Assembly: GCA_000238815.2 (NCBI GenBank)
Contig: AFXB01000001.1
Coordinates: 186,001-250,000 of the forward strand
Direction of reading: 5' to 3'
Length of the DNA stretch: 64,000 nt
DNA from: SAR116 cluster alpha proteobacterium HIMB100
Lineage (GTDB): Bacteria > Pseudomonadota > Alphaproteobacteria > Puniceispirillales > Puniceispirillaceae
How positions within the stretch are numbered: the stretch's first letter is position 1; the number at the start of each line of letters is the position of its first letter. The notes below the pieces were generated by a model, which worked only from the letters and a program-made list of their open reading frames with translations, ran no database searches and was not told the origin of the DNA. The position numbers and the translations under genes are program-made. Positions 46,003 to 53,993 of this stretch are shown here, one piece after another.

Positions 46003-46992
46003 ATGATCGAAATATTCGGATATACAGACGCAAATGAACCTGTTCACGCTGTTACAATAACAAAAGGCCGCCTGACTGCTCGCCTGCTCAGCTATGGATG
46101 TATTCTCCAGGATTTGCGTCTGGCCGGGCATCAGCCGTCTTTGGTGTTAGGGTTTGATCACTTTTCGCCCTATCAACAGGAAAGCGGCTATATTGGAGCA
46201 ACCGCTGGTCGGTATGCAAATCGTATAGCTAATGGTCATCTTAAACTGGGCGATATGGTCTGCCAGCTTGATCAGAATTTTCTTGATCGTCACACCCTGC
46301 ATGGCGGCCGTATCAGCACAGGTAAACAGCTGTGGAAGGTTACAGAGCAGGGGCCAGATCACGTCAGCTTTGCGTTGGATCTGCCAGATGGCCATATGGG
46401 GTTTCCAGGACATCTTCATATCATTGTCGAATGGCGGGTGCTGGATGAGGCGACATTGAGCTTTTGCGTTCGCGCAACGACAGATAAGTCAACAATATGC
46501 AATATTGCGCATCACAGTTATTTTAATCTGACCGGGCGGCCTGATATGATGGGGCATAGCCTGCAGGTCGCTGCTGACGCCTATCTTCCGGTTGATGATG
46601 ATTTGATCCCAACAGGTCAGATTGCGTCAGTAAAAGATACAGGATTTGATTTCCGGAATCCCCAAATTTTGCCCGCCAGTTTGCCGCTGGATACAAATTT
46701 TTGTCTGTCTGATGCGCGTCAGCCTCTGCGGCCGGTCGCCTGGCTGACAACAGCGCATGGACCAAGCCTTGAAGTGCGTACCACAGAACCTGGTCTTCAA
46801 ATCTATGACGGGGCTTATTTATCCACCCGTGCGATTGGTCTGAACGGGCTGTCTTACGGGCCGCATTCAGGGCTTGCCCTCGAGCCGCAGCTGTGGCCAG
46901 ATGCCCCGCATCATGCACATTTTCCCACCTCTGTATTGCTCCCAGAAGAAGTCTATCTTCAGCAAACTGAATTTAAATTTTTAACGCGATAA
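46003..46992 (+). CDS. galM: aldose 1-epimerase (galactose mutarotase)
   Basis: Interconverts alpha and beta anomers of hexoses released by glycosidases. Active-site pieces are GATAGRYANRIANG (Asn, Arg), TLHGG (first His), CNIAHHSYFNLTG (second His) and GLALEPQLWPDAPHH (catalytic Glu). The 329 aa length is typical. It would serve sugars delivered by the AglEFGK system and hydrolysed by AglA or the GH1 enzyme about 9-15 kb downstream. Confidence 0.93.
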   Translation: MIEIFGYTDANEPVHAVTITKGRLTARLLSYGCILQDLRLAGHQPSLVLGFDHFSPYQQESGYIGATAGRYANRIANGHLKLGDMVCQLDQNFLDRHTLHGGRISTGKQLWKVTEQGPDHVSFALDLPDGHMGFPGHLHIIVEWRVLDEATLSFCVRATTDKSTICNIAHHSYFNLTGRPDMMGHSLQVAADAYLPVDDDLIPTGQIASVKDTGFDFRNPQILPASLPLDTNFCLSDARQPLRPVAWLTTAHGPSLEVRTTEPGLQIYDGAYLSTRAIGLNGLSYGPHSGLALEPQLWPDAPHHAHFPTSVLLPEEVYLQQTEFKFLTR

Positions 46993-47079
46993 CAGATAAT
47001 GAAAACCCCGTTTTAACTTTATCTCGCGGTTGATATTTGCATCATTTCTCTCAAGCCTAACTTTCAGAGGCCAGAGGGT

Positions 47080-48045
47080 TCAGCTTTTGTTATGAAAAAT
47101 AAAGCCAATGAAGTTCAGCAGCAGCTGGGCTGCTAAAATCTGTGTGCTTTCTGTTGGATCATAGGCTGGGGCAACCTCAACCAGATCAACACCAACAACC
47201 TGACCGCGTTGAGTGAGGCCCTGTAACAGCTCCAGAATTTCATAATACTGAAACCCGCCATGGCTGGGGGTGCCCGTACCAGGGGCGATTGACGGGCAAA
47301 ATGCATCAATATCAATGGTCACATAATAACGGGCAGCGGCGGGAATGCGGGTCAATACCGCTTGTATGCCCAGTGCGCGTATCTGACGTACAGACAAAAT
47401 ATCTGCACCGCGTTTGCGTGCGTCATCATACCCATCTCTGGCTGTGGAGGATACATTCCTGATCCCCAATTGTGTGAGGCCGGAAACATAGTCTTGTTCG
47501 CTGGCCCGCCGCATTGGGTTGCCGTGTCCCGCCGTTACCCCATGGCGTTTATCAACAAAATCAAGATGTGCATCTATCTGAATGATATGGATCGGACCGT
47601 ATTCTGCACATTCATCAGAAAACGCCCGGATACAGGGAATATTCACCGACTGATCGCCACCAATCACTACGGGCAGGGCGCCAGCGGTAAGGATTTTGCG
47701 TACAGCTGTCTCAATATTAGCGTGACTTTGCTCTGTCTTAGTGTGGATAATGTCAGCATCACCAATATCGACCAGTTTAACGTCACAGCCTAGATATACA
47801 GCGTCATCTTCATGATCATACGCCCCGGCATGACCAAAGCTGAACAGGGTTGATGCTTCACGTACAGCCCGTGGCCCAAATCTGGCCCCTGGACGCCATT
47901 GCGTGCCACCGTCAAAAGGCGCGCCCAGAACCGCAAAATCTGCATCTATCGCATTCCAATCTGCAATGTAATCTGACTTGCCAAATGTTGATATGCCTAC
48001 AAAGGGCAGGTTTAACCGTCCTGTATCGTAACCATGTTCTGCCAT
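47080..48045 (-). CDS. speB: agmatinase-family ureohydrolase with altered metal ligand
   Basis: Binuclear manganese ureohydrolase family (agmatinase, guanidinobutyrase and relatives), 321 aa. Conserved parts: GAPFDGGTQWRPGARFGPRA, QIDAHLDF (D158, H160, D162), and TIDIDAFCPSIAPGTGTPS with both Asp ligands. The first metal motif, normally GGDHS, reads GGDQS with Gln132 (codon CAG at 47652-47650), so a His ligand is lost. Substrate could be agmatine or another guanidino compound. It is divergent from the LysR gene, which probably regulates it. Confidence 0.85.
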   Translation of the reverse strand: MAEHGYDTGRLNLPFVGISTFGKSDYIADWNAIDADFAVLGAPFDGGTQWRPGARFGPRAVREASTLFSFGHAGAYDHEDDAVYLGCDVKLVDIGDADIIHTKTEQSHANIETAVRKILTAGALPVVIGGDQSVNIPCIRAFSDECAEYGPIHIIQIDAHLDFVDKRHGVTAGHGNPMRRASEQDYVSGLTQLGIRNVSSTARDGYDDARKRGADILSVRQIRALGIQAVLTRIPAAARYYVTIDIDAFCPSIAPGTGTPSHGGFQYYEILELLQGLTQRGQVVGVDLVEVAPAYDPTESTQILAAQLLLNFIGFIFHNKS

Positions 48046-48187
48046 GTCATATTCATCTGATCATCAGTCATTTCAAATTTGGGCGCGATTTTCAGCCCGA
48101 TCTGATTTATCGATTAGCAATATCTATAGATTGTCCATTATAAATATCAATTTACTATTGCGAGAAAAATATATAGTTTAAGATATT

Positions 48188-48208
48188 TACATGAAAAAAA
48201 TTCATGTA
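48188..48208. promoter_or_regulatory. palindromic candidate operator between speB and the LysR gene
   Basis: TACATGAA (48188-48195) and TTCATGTA (48201-48208) are perfect inverted repeats around five A residues; GATA (48182-48185) and TATC (48209-48212) extend it with a two-base bulge. It contains the T-N11-A pattern typical of LysR sites. Related half sites occur at 48213-48218 (TTCATG) and 48228-48234 (TCATGTA). The 208-base gap is very AT-rich and divergent, the classic LysR arrangement. Confidence 0.45.
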
Positions 48209-48253
48209 TATCTTCATGGCCTTTGCATCATGTAAAGAAAACCTCTTTATTAT

Positions 48254-49114
48254 ATGAAATTATTGACAAATAAACTTCTAGAAACATTCTGTGCTGTGGT
48301 TGAGTGTAGCGGGTTTACAGATGTGCAATATAAGCTGGGCCTCACGCAAAGCGCGATCAGCTGCCGGATAAGGGAACTTGAAGTTATCCTGGGCTATCGT
48401 GTGTGCGAGCGCGGTCGGCGTGGCTTTTATCTGACCGAACGGGGACAAATTGCTTATAATAAAGCGCAGTCCATTTTACGTTCAGTACGTGACTTTGATA
48501 CCGAATTACTCGAACTGAGGCAGGTCATTACAGGTGATTTACGTGTCAGGCTTGTAGATGCGGTCAGCAGCTTGCCAGAGTTGAACTTATCGTCAGCGAT
48601 TGAACGGTTTTATGCCCGCACAGATCAGGTCCGTCTAGAGCTGATAATGGCTTCACCTGTTGAACTGACACAACGCCTGATTTCTGGAAGCCTTCATATT
48701 GGCATATCCCCGTTTCGCAACCGGGTCTCTGATCTGAGTTATGTTGAGCTGTTCTCAGAAGAACACAGCCTGTATTGCGGGCAAACCCATCCATTATATG
48801 CAGCACCAGCTGAAACGATTACTGCTGAGGTTCTGTCTGGCTATCCAGTATGTCAGCGCACCTATGACCTCAGCCTAACTGCATACTGGGCAAAAAACGG
48901 TCCGTTTGCTTACGTCTCTAATATGGAGGCCGTATTTGTGTTGATTTCAAGTGGCAGGTTCTTGGGGGCATTACCTGATCATTATGCCAAAAATTGGGTT
49001 AAAACAGGTGAATTGCGCCTGTTATGCGCAGACAGCTTCTCTTGGGTATCCAAATTTTATTTGGCTACCCGACCAGAAAGTGTCAGGCGGCGGGCTGTGG
49101 ATTTATTCATTTAG
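48254..49114 (+). CDS. LysR-family transcriptional regulator
   Basis: A 286 aa LTTR. The N-terminal winged helix-turn-helix covers about residues 4-62 (ETFCAVVECSGFTDVQYKLG, then LTQSAISCRIRELEVILGY and FYLTERG). An effector-binding domain follows (about 90-286), with a conserved HIGISPFR segment. It is transcribed away from the speB-like gene with a palindrome between them, so that gene is the likely target and a guanidino compound or related metabolite the likely inducer; this is inference. It differs from typical LTTRs in having SGFTDVQYKLGLTQSAIS where most have sfsrAAxxLxxsqsavS. Confidence 0.9.
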   Translation: MKLLTNKLLETFCAVVECSGFTDVQYKLGLTQSAISCRIRELEVILGYRVCERGRRGFYLTERGQIAYNKAQSILRSVRDFDTELLELRQVITGDLRVRLVDAVSSLPELNLSSAIERFYARTDQVRLELIMASPVELTQRLISGSLHIGISPFRNRVSDLSYVELFSEEHSLYCGQTHPLYAAPAETITAEVLSGYPVCQRTYDLSLTAYWAKNGPFAYVSNMEAVFVLISSGRFLGALPDHYAKNWVKTGELRLLCADSFSWVSKFYLATRPESVRRRAVDLFI

Positions 49115-49199
49115 GATATTTTGCAGACTATAGAGGAAACAAAGTCCGAGGGTGATTTTTCTCCTGGCTCCGACCTGTCTGTAGATTAAGTCAGTATTG

Positions 49200-49240
49200 T
49201 GTCGGGCTTGTTGTCTAAATTGTCGGGCTTGTTTAGACAA
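49200..49240. repeat. composite direct and inverted repeat upstream of the BtuF-like gene
   Basis: The 13-mer TGTCGGGCTTGTT occurs at 49200-49212 and again at 49221-49233, exactly 21 bases apart (two helical turns). Overlapping them, TTGTCTAAA (49211-49219) and TTTAGACAA (49232-49240) form a perfect 9-bp inverted repeat with a 12-base centre. It lies in the 191-base gap, 66 bases before the BtuF-like ATG. It could be an operator or an RNA hairpin; no T-run follows. Confidence 0.7.
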
Positions 49241-49305
49241 TGATGCTGAGGTCTAGTTGGATAAAGATAATTACTCGCGCTCACATTTTTTAAAGAAACT
49301 CGCTT

Positions 49306-50088
49306 ATGTCTATGCGCCTCTTTCCGCCGGAACGGATTATTTGTCTGACCGAAGAGACAGTTGAAACCTTATATCTGCTGGGACAGCAGGACCGCATCGT
49401 TGGAGTATCTGGTTATGCGGTGCGCCCGCCAGAGGTCCGCAAGCAGAAGCCGCGGGTGTCTGCATTTACCTCTGCTGACATCCCGAAGATTATGGCACTC
49501 GATCCCGACCTTGTGCTGACCTTTTCTGATCTGCAGGCAGATATTGTCTCAGAACTGATCCGGAAAGGGGTCACAGTGATGGCCTATAACCAGCGGGATA
49601 TTGCCGGCATATTCGCGATGATCAGGCATTTAGGTTCACTGGTGGGGGCAACAAATGAGGCAGAGAAATTAGCCTCTGGATATGAGGCGCGTTTGTCTGA
49701 GCTTGCAAATGCCCGCGCGCATGCCCCCCGGCCAAAAGTGTATTTCGAAGAATGGGATGAGCCAATGATTTCGGGGATCAAATGGGTGTCAGAACTTGTG
49801 GAAATAGCCGGAGGGTGTGATGTGTTTCCACACTTGTCCGTGCATAAAGCAGCAACGGACCGATTTGTCCAATCTGCCGATGTGATCAAAGCTGCCCCTG
49901 ATGTGATCTTGGCAAGTTGGTGTGGCAAGAAAGTTCGGCCAGAAAAAATAGCCGCTCGCGCCGGATGGCAGGATATTCCGGCTGTAAGAGAGGGGCGAAT
50001 TCACGAAATTAAATCACCATTAATCCTCCAGCCCGGCCCGGCGGCCCTGACAGAAGGGCTTGATGCAATAGAAAGAGCATTATCATAA
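49306..50088 (+). CDS. BtuF-like periplasmic-binding-fold protein without signal peptide
   Basis: A 260 aa protein of the BtuF/FhuD metal-chelate-binding fold (ERIICLTEETVETLYLLGQQ, VGVSGYAVRPPE, IMALDPDLVLTF, VWVSELVEIAGGCDVFP-like region). It starts with MSMRLFPPERI and shows no signal peptide or lipobox, so it would stay in the cytoplasm unless the start is mis-set. The gene is directly followed by a DUF71 ATP-pyrophosphatase gene; published comparative genomics linked a bacterial DUF71 branch and BtuF-like proteins to B12 salvage. No BtuCD permease genes are near. Confidence 0.8.
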   Translation: MSMRLFPPERIICLTEETVETLYLLGQQDRIVGVSGYAVRPPEVRKQKPRVSAFTSADIPKIMALDPDLVLTFSDLQADIVSELIRKGVTVMAYNQRDIAGIFAMIRHLGSLVGATNEAEKLASGYEARLSELANARAHAPRPKVYFEEWDEPMISGIKWVSELVEIAGGCDVFPHLSVHKAATDRFVQSADVIKAAPDVILASWCGKKVRPEKIAARAGWQDIPAVREGRIHEIKSPLILQPGPAALTEGLDAIERALS

Positions 50089-50105
50089 GCAAAGCTAAAG
50101 CGGTT

Positions 50106-50759
50106 ATGTCCTGGTCTTCGGGTAAAGATAGTGCCTTTGCCCTGGCTGCAGCTCGGGATTCAGGTGAATTTGACATTGTTGGGCTGGTCTCCAGCTATAA
50201 TGAGGTGTTTGAACGGATTGCGGTTCACGGTACCCGGCAAAATATTGCCCGGGCCCAGGCAAACGCTCTGAATCTGCCTCTAATTGATGTTCCTTTGCCG
50301 CATCCATGCAGTAACGAGATTTTTGAAGCCCGTATGACCCAGACAGTGCTTCAGTTAAAAGAACAGGGCATTACTGACTGGATATTTGGAGATTTATTCC
50401 TAGAAGATGTGCGCGCTTATCGTGAAAATCTGTATAATCCGCATGGGATTACGCTTCATGTGCCTCTTTGGGGGCGTGACACTGCTGAATTGGCTGATGA
50501 AATGCTGGAAAGTGGACTGGAGACCTATATTGTAACACTTGACCCCCGCAAATTACCGAAAGAATTATGCGGAAAAAAGTTTGATGCAGAGCTTCTGGAA
50601 AGTCTGCCTGAAGGCATTGACCCTTGTGGCGAAAATGGCGAATTTCATACTGTTGTAGCCAATGCGCCAGGATTTTCTGAACCGTTGGATTTAAAGCGGG
50701 GTGAGACAGTTGAGCGAAGCGGCTTTATTTACACTGATTTTACTCTGCGTGAAGCGTAA
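50106..50759 (+). CDS. DUF71/Dph6-like ATP-pyrophosphatase
   Basis: Adenine-nucleotide alpha hydrolase of the DUF71/COG2102 family. The PP-loop is SWSSGKDSAFALAAA at the start, followed by FGDLFLEDVRAYREN and DPCGENGEFHTVVANAPGF, the family signatures. In eukaryotes and archaea the relative Dph6 amidates diphthine; bacteria lack diphthamide, and a bacterial subgroup near BtuF-like genes was predicted to act in B12 salvage. The ATG at 50106 leaves little sequence before the PP-loop strand (preceding codons would read SKAKAV), so a non-ATG start slightly upstream (ATT, ATC or ATA at 50079-50085, with GAAAGAG before) is possible. Confidence 0.85.
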   Translation: MSWSSGKDSAFALAAARDSGEFDIVGLVSSYNEVFERIAVHGTRQNIARAQANALNLPLIDVPLPHPCSNEIFEARMTQTVLQLKEQGITDWIFGDLFLEDVRAYRENLYNPHGITLHVPLWGRDTAELADEMLESGLETYIVTLDPRKLPKELCGKKFDAELLESLPEGIDPCGENGEFHTVVANAPGFSEPLDLKRGETVERSGFIYTDFTLREA

Positions 50760-50827
50760 CTGCGTCTGATTGACAGACGATTTTTCTCCGTTCTAGTCTT
50801 TTTCATAAGACAGTAAGGGACAAGCAG

Positions 50828-51856
50828 ATGCGTAATTATGATCTGGTGAAAACCGCACAAACGGGCGGGCCAACCCATGGGCTTGTCACGCCGAAATGGT
50901 ACCAGAGCCACGTAGACAGACAAGTGATGAAACAAATTCTGGTTCGCCAGGATGCACGCCCTTTGCGGGACATTTTGACTTACTATTTGCTGATGATTGG
51001 CGCAGCGCTTGCGGCTGTCAGTCTGATGCCATCTTGGCTTTCTGTGCCGTTTTGGCTGATTTACGGCGTGTTATACACATCAGGGTCTGATGCCCGCTGG
51101 CATGAATGCGGGCATGGCACAGCCTTTAAGACCAAAAGGCTTAATCAGATAGTGTATCACTTGGCTTGTTTTATGATTATGCGCAATCCGGTGACTTGGA
51201 AATGGTCTCATGCACGGCATCACACAGACACATTATTGGTTGGCCGGGATGCGGAAATCGCGGTTATGGTCCCACCAGCCGCGTTGTGCCTTATTCTGAA
51301 TTTTATTGGAGTTCCGGATACCATTGACAGCGTTAGGCGGATGGCTGGTCATGTGCGGGGCCGCTTGCAGCCAGATGAGGCCTTGTATGTCCCCGAACAT
51401 GAACAACGCCGTGCCTTTATTGTTGCGCGGGTGTGGCTGTTGATTTATCTGGCAGTCGGGACTGCCGCAGTGGTCATGCACTCATTTGTTCCTTTGTTGC
51501 TGGTAGGTGCGCCTCGCCTGTATGGGGCTTGGCATTTTAATATGACCGGTTATCTTCAGCATGGCGGCCTTCGCGATAATGTGACTGATCATCGGATAAA
51601 CACCCGCACAGTGCTGATGAATCCGTTCAGCAGATTTGTGTATCTCAATATGAATTATCACATTGAACACCATATGTTCCCACTGGTGCCGTACTATAAT
51701 TTGCCCCGACTGCATGAAGTGATCAAAGATGATTTGCCGTCACCCAGCCCCTCTATTTGGTCAGCTTATCGCGAAATGTTGCCTGTGATCTGGAAACAAC
51801 TGAAGGGTCAAGAGGTGTTTGTTGAGCGAAGTTTCACCAGTAAAACGCGCCTTTAG
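50828..51856 (+). CDS. membrane di-iron fatty-acid desaturase/hydroxylase (MocD-like)
   Basis: Integral membrane protein of 342 aa with the three His boxes of the desaturase/alkane-hydroxylase superfamily: HECGH (92-96), HARHH (128-132) and HIEHH (278-282), plus QHGGLRDNVTDH. The pattern GGLRDNVTDHRxNTRT...MNYHIEHHMFP recalls MocD of rhizopine catabolism, which works with a Rieske ferredoxin and a reductase; neither is in the window. An AAGGGACAAG ribosome region precedes the ATG. Followed by an aldo/keto reductase 11 bases later. Confidence 0.85.
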   Translation: MRNYDLVKTAQTGGPTHGLVTPKWYQSHVDRQVMKQILVRQDARPLRDILTYYLLMIGAALAAVSLMPSWLSVPFWLIYGVLYTSGSDARWHECGHGTAFKTKRLNQIVYHLACFMIMRNPVTWKWSHARHHTDTLLVGRDAEIAVMVPPAALCLILNFIGVPDTIDSVRRMAGHVRGRLQPDEALYVPEHEQRRAFIVARVWLLIYLAVGTAAVVMHSFVPLLLVGAPRLYGAWHFNMTGYLQHGGLRDNVTDHRINTRTVLMNPFSRFVYLNMNYHIEHHMFPLVPYYNLPRLHEVIKDDLPSPSPSIWSAYREMLPVIWKQLKGQEVFVERSFTSKTRL

Positions 51857-51867
51857 GAGTTGAAAGA

Positions 51868-52686
51868 ATGAGCATCTATTTTTCAAAAAATGTGCCCCTA
51901 TCCATGGGTACATTTCCTTTAAAAGAGGACGAGCTGAGCCAGGCTGTTGAACATGCGCTAACAGCAGGATTTCGCGGTTTTGACACAGCGCAGATGTATG
52001 AAAATGAAGCAGCTTTAGGTGCAAGCTTTGCACGTTTGGGCTGCTCCCGCGAAGATTTATTTATCACCACCAAGGTTCTGCCGGCGCATTTGGGTGCAGA
52101 TAAATTTATGCCGTCTGTAGAAGAGTCTCTTCGGGCGCTAAGGACAGATTATGTTGATGTGTTGCTGCTTCACTGGCCGACCCCTTCAGGCGACAACCGT
52201 GAAGCGCTGGAGCTGCTGCAGCAGGCTTCAGACAAAGGCTATGCCCGGGCAATTGGAGTCAGTAATTACACTATTGCAATGATGGAACAGGCTGTTCAGC
52301 TGTTGGATGATGTGCCTGTATGTAATCAGGTTGAATTCCATCCTTATCTGGACCAGTCAAAGCTATTGGCAGCAGCCAGCCGTCTAGGGATTGCGCTGTC
52401 TGCTTATTGCCCGTTGGCAAAGGGCAGGATTTTTGGCGATCCTGTAATCAGTGAGATAGCCAGCCGTTACAGCCGGACTGAGGCACAAATTATTCTGCGC
52501 TGGATTGTGCAAAATGGTGTTTCTGCGAACCCCATGTCAACTAATTTGGAAAATCTGAAAGCAAATCTTGCTGCATTGGATTTCAGCCTGTCAGCACCGG
52601 ATATGGCAGCGATAGACAAACTGCGCCAGAACGGCCTGCGTATTGTGGATAAAACGCGCATGCCCATTGCACCAGACTGGGATTGA
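51868..52686 (+). CDS. aldo/keto reductase (2,5-diketogluconate reductase type)
   Basis: NADPH-dependent TIM-barrel reductase of 272 aa. Catalytic tetrad: Asp and Tyr in RGFDTAQMYENEAALG, Lys in FITTKVLP and His in VLLLHWPTP. GVSNYTIAMME and VCNQVEFHPYLDQ are typical of the AKR5-like group that includes 2,5-diketo-D-gluconate reductases. TAGGAGT lies before the ATG. Likely co-transcribed with the desaturase gene. Confidence 0.92.
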   Translation: MSIYFSKNVPLSMGTFPLKEDELSQAVEHALTAGFRGFDTAQMYENEAALGASFARLGCSREDLFITTKVLPAHLGADKFMPSVEESLRALRTDYVDVLLLHWPTPSGDNREALELLQQASDKGYARAIGVSNYTIAMMEQAVQLLDDVPVCNQVEFHPYLDQSKLLAAASRLGIALSAYCPLAKGRIFGDPVISEIASRYSRTEAQIILRWIVQNGVSANPMSTNLENLKANLAALDFSLSAPDMAAIDKLRQNGLRIVDKTRMPIAPDWD

Positions 52687-52835
52687 GGGGAGGGCAGGCA
52701 ATGTTCGACGCTCTGATAAAGAGCCGCTGTTCTGTCTTTGGTTGCCGTTGATTTCAGGGAACAGAATTGATAGCGTGCCAATCCATCAGTCCTGCAGAAC
52801 CTGATCCAATTTCAGAGATGTGAAAGACCCGACCT

Positions 52836-53993
52836 ATGAGTATCGTTCCAATTACCAGCCCTGATTTAGATGCAGCCGAAGTCAGCTTTTTCGCGGCTTT
52901 ATGTTCTGATGATTATCGATATCTTGGCGTACCAGATAAGACATTGAAATCGAGTTGGGCACATTGCTCTGAAATTGTTCAACGCTCAGAACATCACGGA
53001 TTCCGGAATATTTTATGTCCCTCTTCATATCAGGTCGGTCAAGACACATTATCCTTTGTTGCAGGCTGTGCGCCAATTACAGAAAAGATGAATTTGCTGG
53101 CGGCGGTGCGATGTGGCGAAATGCAGCCGATAATGCTGGCCCGCACAGTCGCCACGCTTGATCACATGCTTGAAGGCCGGCTGACCATTAATATCATCAG
53201 TTCTGATTTTCCGGGCCAAGTTGAGGATAGTGCATATCGCTATCAGCGTTCGCGCGAAGTGGTTGAGATTTTGCGTCAGGCCTGGACACAGGATGAGATC
53301 ACTTATCACGGTCAGATTTACCAATTTGAAAATGTGTCAACAGAACCTGCAAGACCCTATCAGCGGAACGGCGGACCATTGCTTTATTTTGGGGGTTATT
53401 CCCCTGCTGCTATTGATTTATGTGCACAGCATTGTGATGTGTATCTGATGTGGCCAGAAAGCAAGGATGATTTAGCTGGCAGGATGAAGGCCGTACATGA
53501 AAAAGCAGCCGGATATGACCGCACATTGGATTATGGGCTAAGGGTACATATGATTGTACGCGAAACTGAAACAGAGGCCCGTGAATATGCAGCAGAACTG
53601 GTCTCAAAGCTTGATGATGAAGCGGGTAAGACCATCCGAGATAGAGCTCTTGATTCCACTTCTCTTGGTGTGGCGCGCCAGGCGCGCAACCGTGAATTGG
53701 CAGATATGGACGGATTTATTGAGCCGCATTTATGGACAGGGGTCGGGCGCGCGCGTTCCGGTTGCGGGGCCGCTCTTGTTGGGTCAGCTGACCAAATTCT
53801 CTCAGAGCTTGAATCTTATCAAAAAATGGGGATGCGTTCTTTTATCTTTTCTGGATATCCTCATCTTGATGAATGTGATTATATCGGCCAGCTAGTACTG
53901 CCACATATAAAGACATGCTCTTTGCCTCATGAATATGGGCGTGTGCCTGCAGAACAGCCTGATACCCCCCTTGCTGCCGGAGAAAGATACTGA
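52836..53993 (+). CDS. SsuD-like flavin-dependent monooxygenase (LLM class)
   Basis: A 385 aa luciferase-like monooxygenase closest in pattern to alkanesulfonate monooxygenase: FRNILCPSSYQVGQDTLSFV, LLAAVRCGEMQPIMLARTVA, RLTINIISSDFPG and YLMWPES are the SsuD-type segments. Family members use reduced FMN and O2 to cleave C-S or similar bonds; the substrate is unknown, and no flavin reductase or sulfonate transporter is adjacent. No strong ribosome site is visible. The stop overlaps the next ATG (TGATG at 53991). Confidence 0.88.
   Translation: MSIVPITSPDLDAAEVSFFAALCSDDYRYLGVPDKTLKSSWAHCSEIVQRSEHHGFRNILCPSSYQVGQDTLSFVAGCAPITEKMNLLAAVRCGEMQPIMLARTVATLDHMLEGRLTINIISSDFPGQVEDSAYRYQRSREVVEILRQAWTQDEITYHGQIYQFENVSTEPARPYQRNGGPLLYFGGYSPAAIDLCAQHCDVYLMWPESKDDLAGRMKAVHEKAAGYDRTLDYGLRVHMIVRETETEAREYAAELVSKLDDEAGKTIRDRALDSTSLGVARQARNRELADMDGFIEPHLWTGVGRARSGCGAALVGSADQILSELESYQKMGMRSFIFSGYPHLDECDYIGQLVLPHIKTCSLPHEYGRVPAEQPDTPLAAGERY

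Noticed and set aside
46993-47079. Possible terminator between galM and the ureohydrolase gene
   Set aside because: AAAAC/GTTTT and CGCGATAA/TTATC-TCGCG pairings exist, but they are short or bulged and no clear T-run follows on either strand.
49115-49305. Possible cobalamin riboswitch before the BtuF-like gene
   Set aside because: The gap is only 191 bases and I do not find the B12 box or the expected conserved core; the repeats there are a different element.
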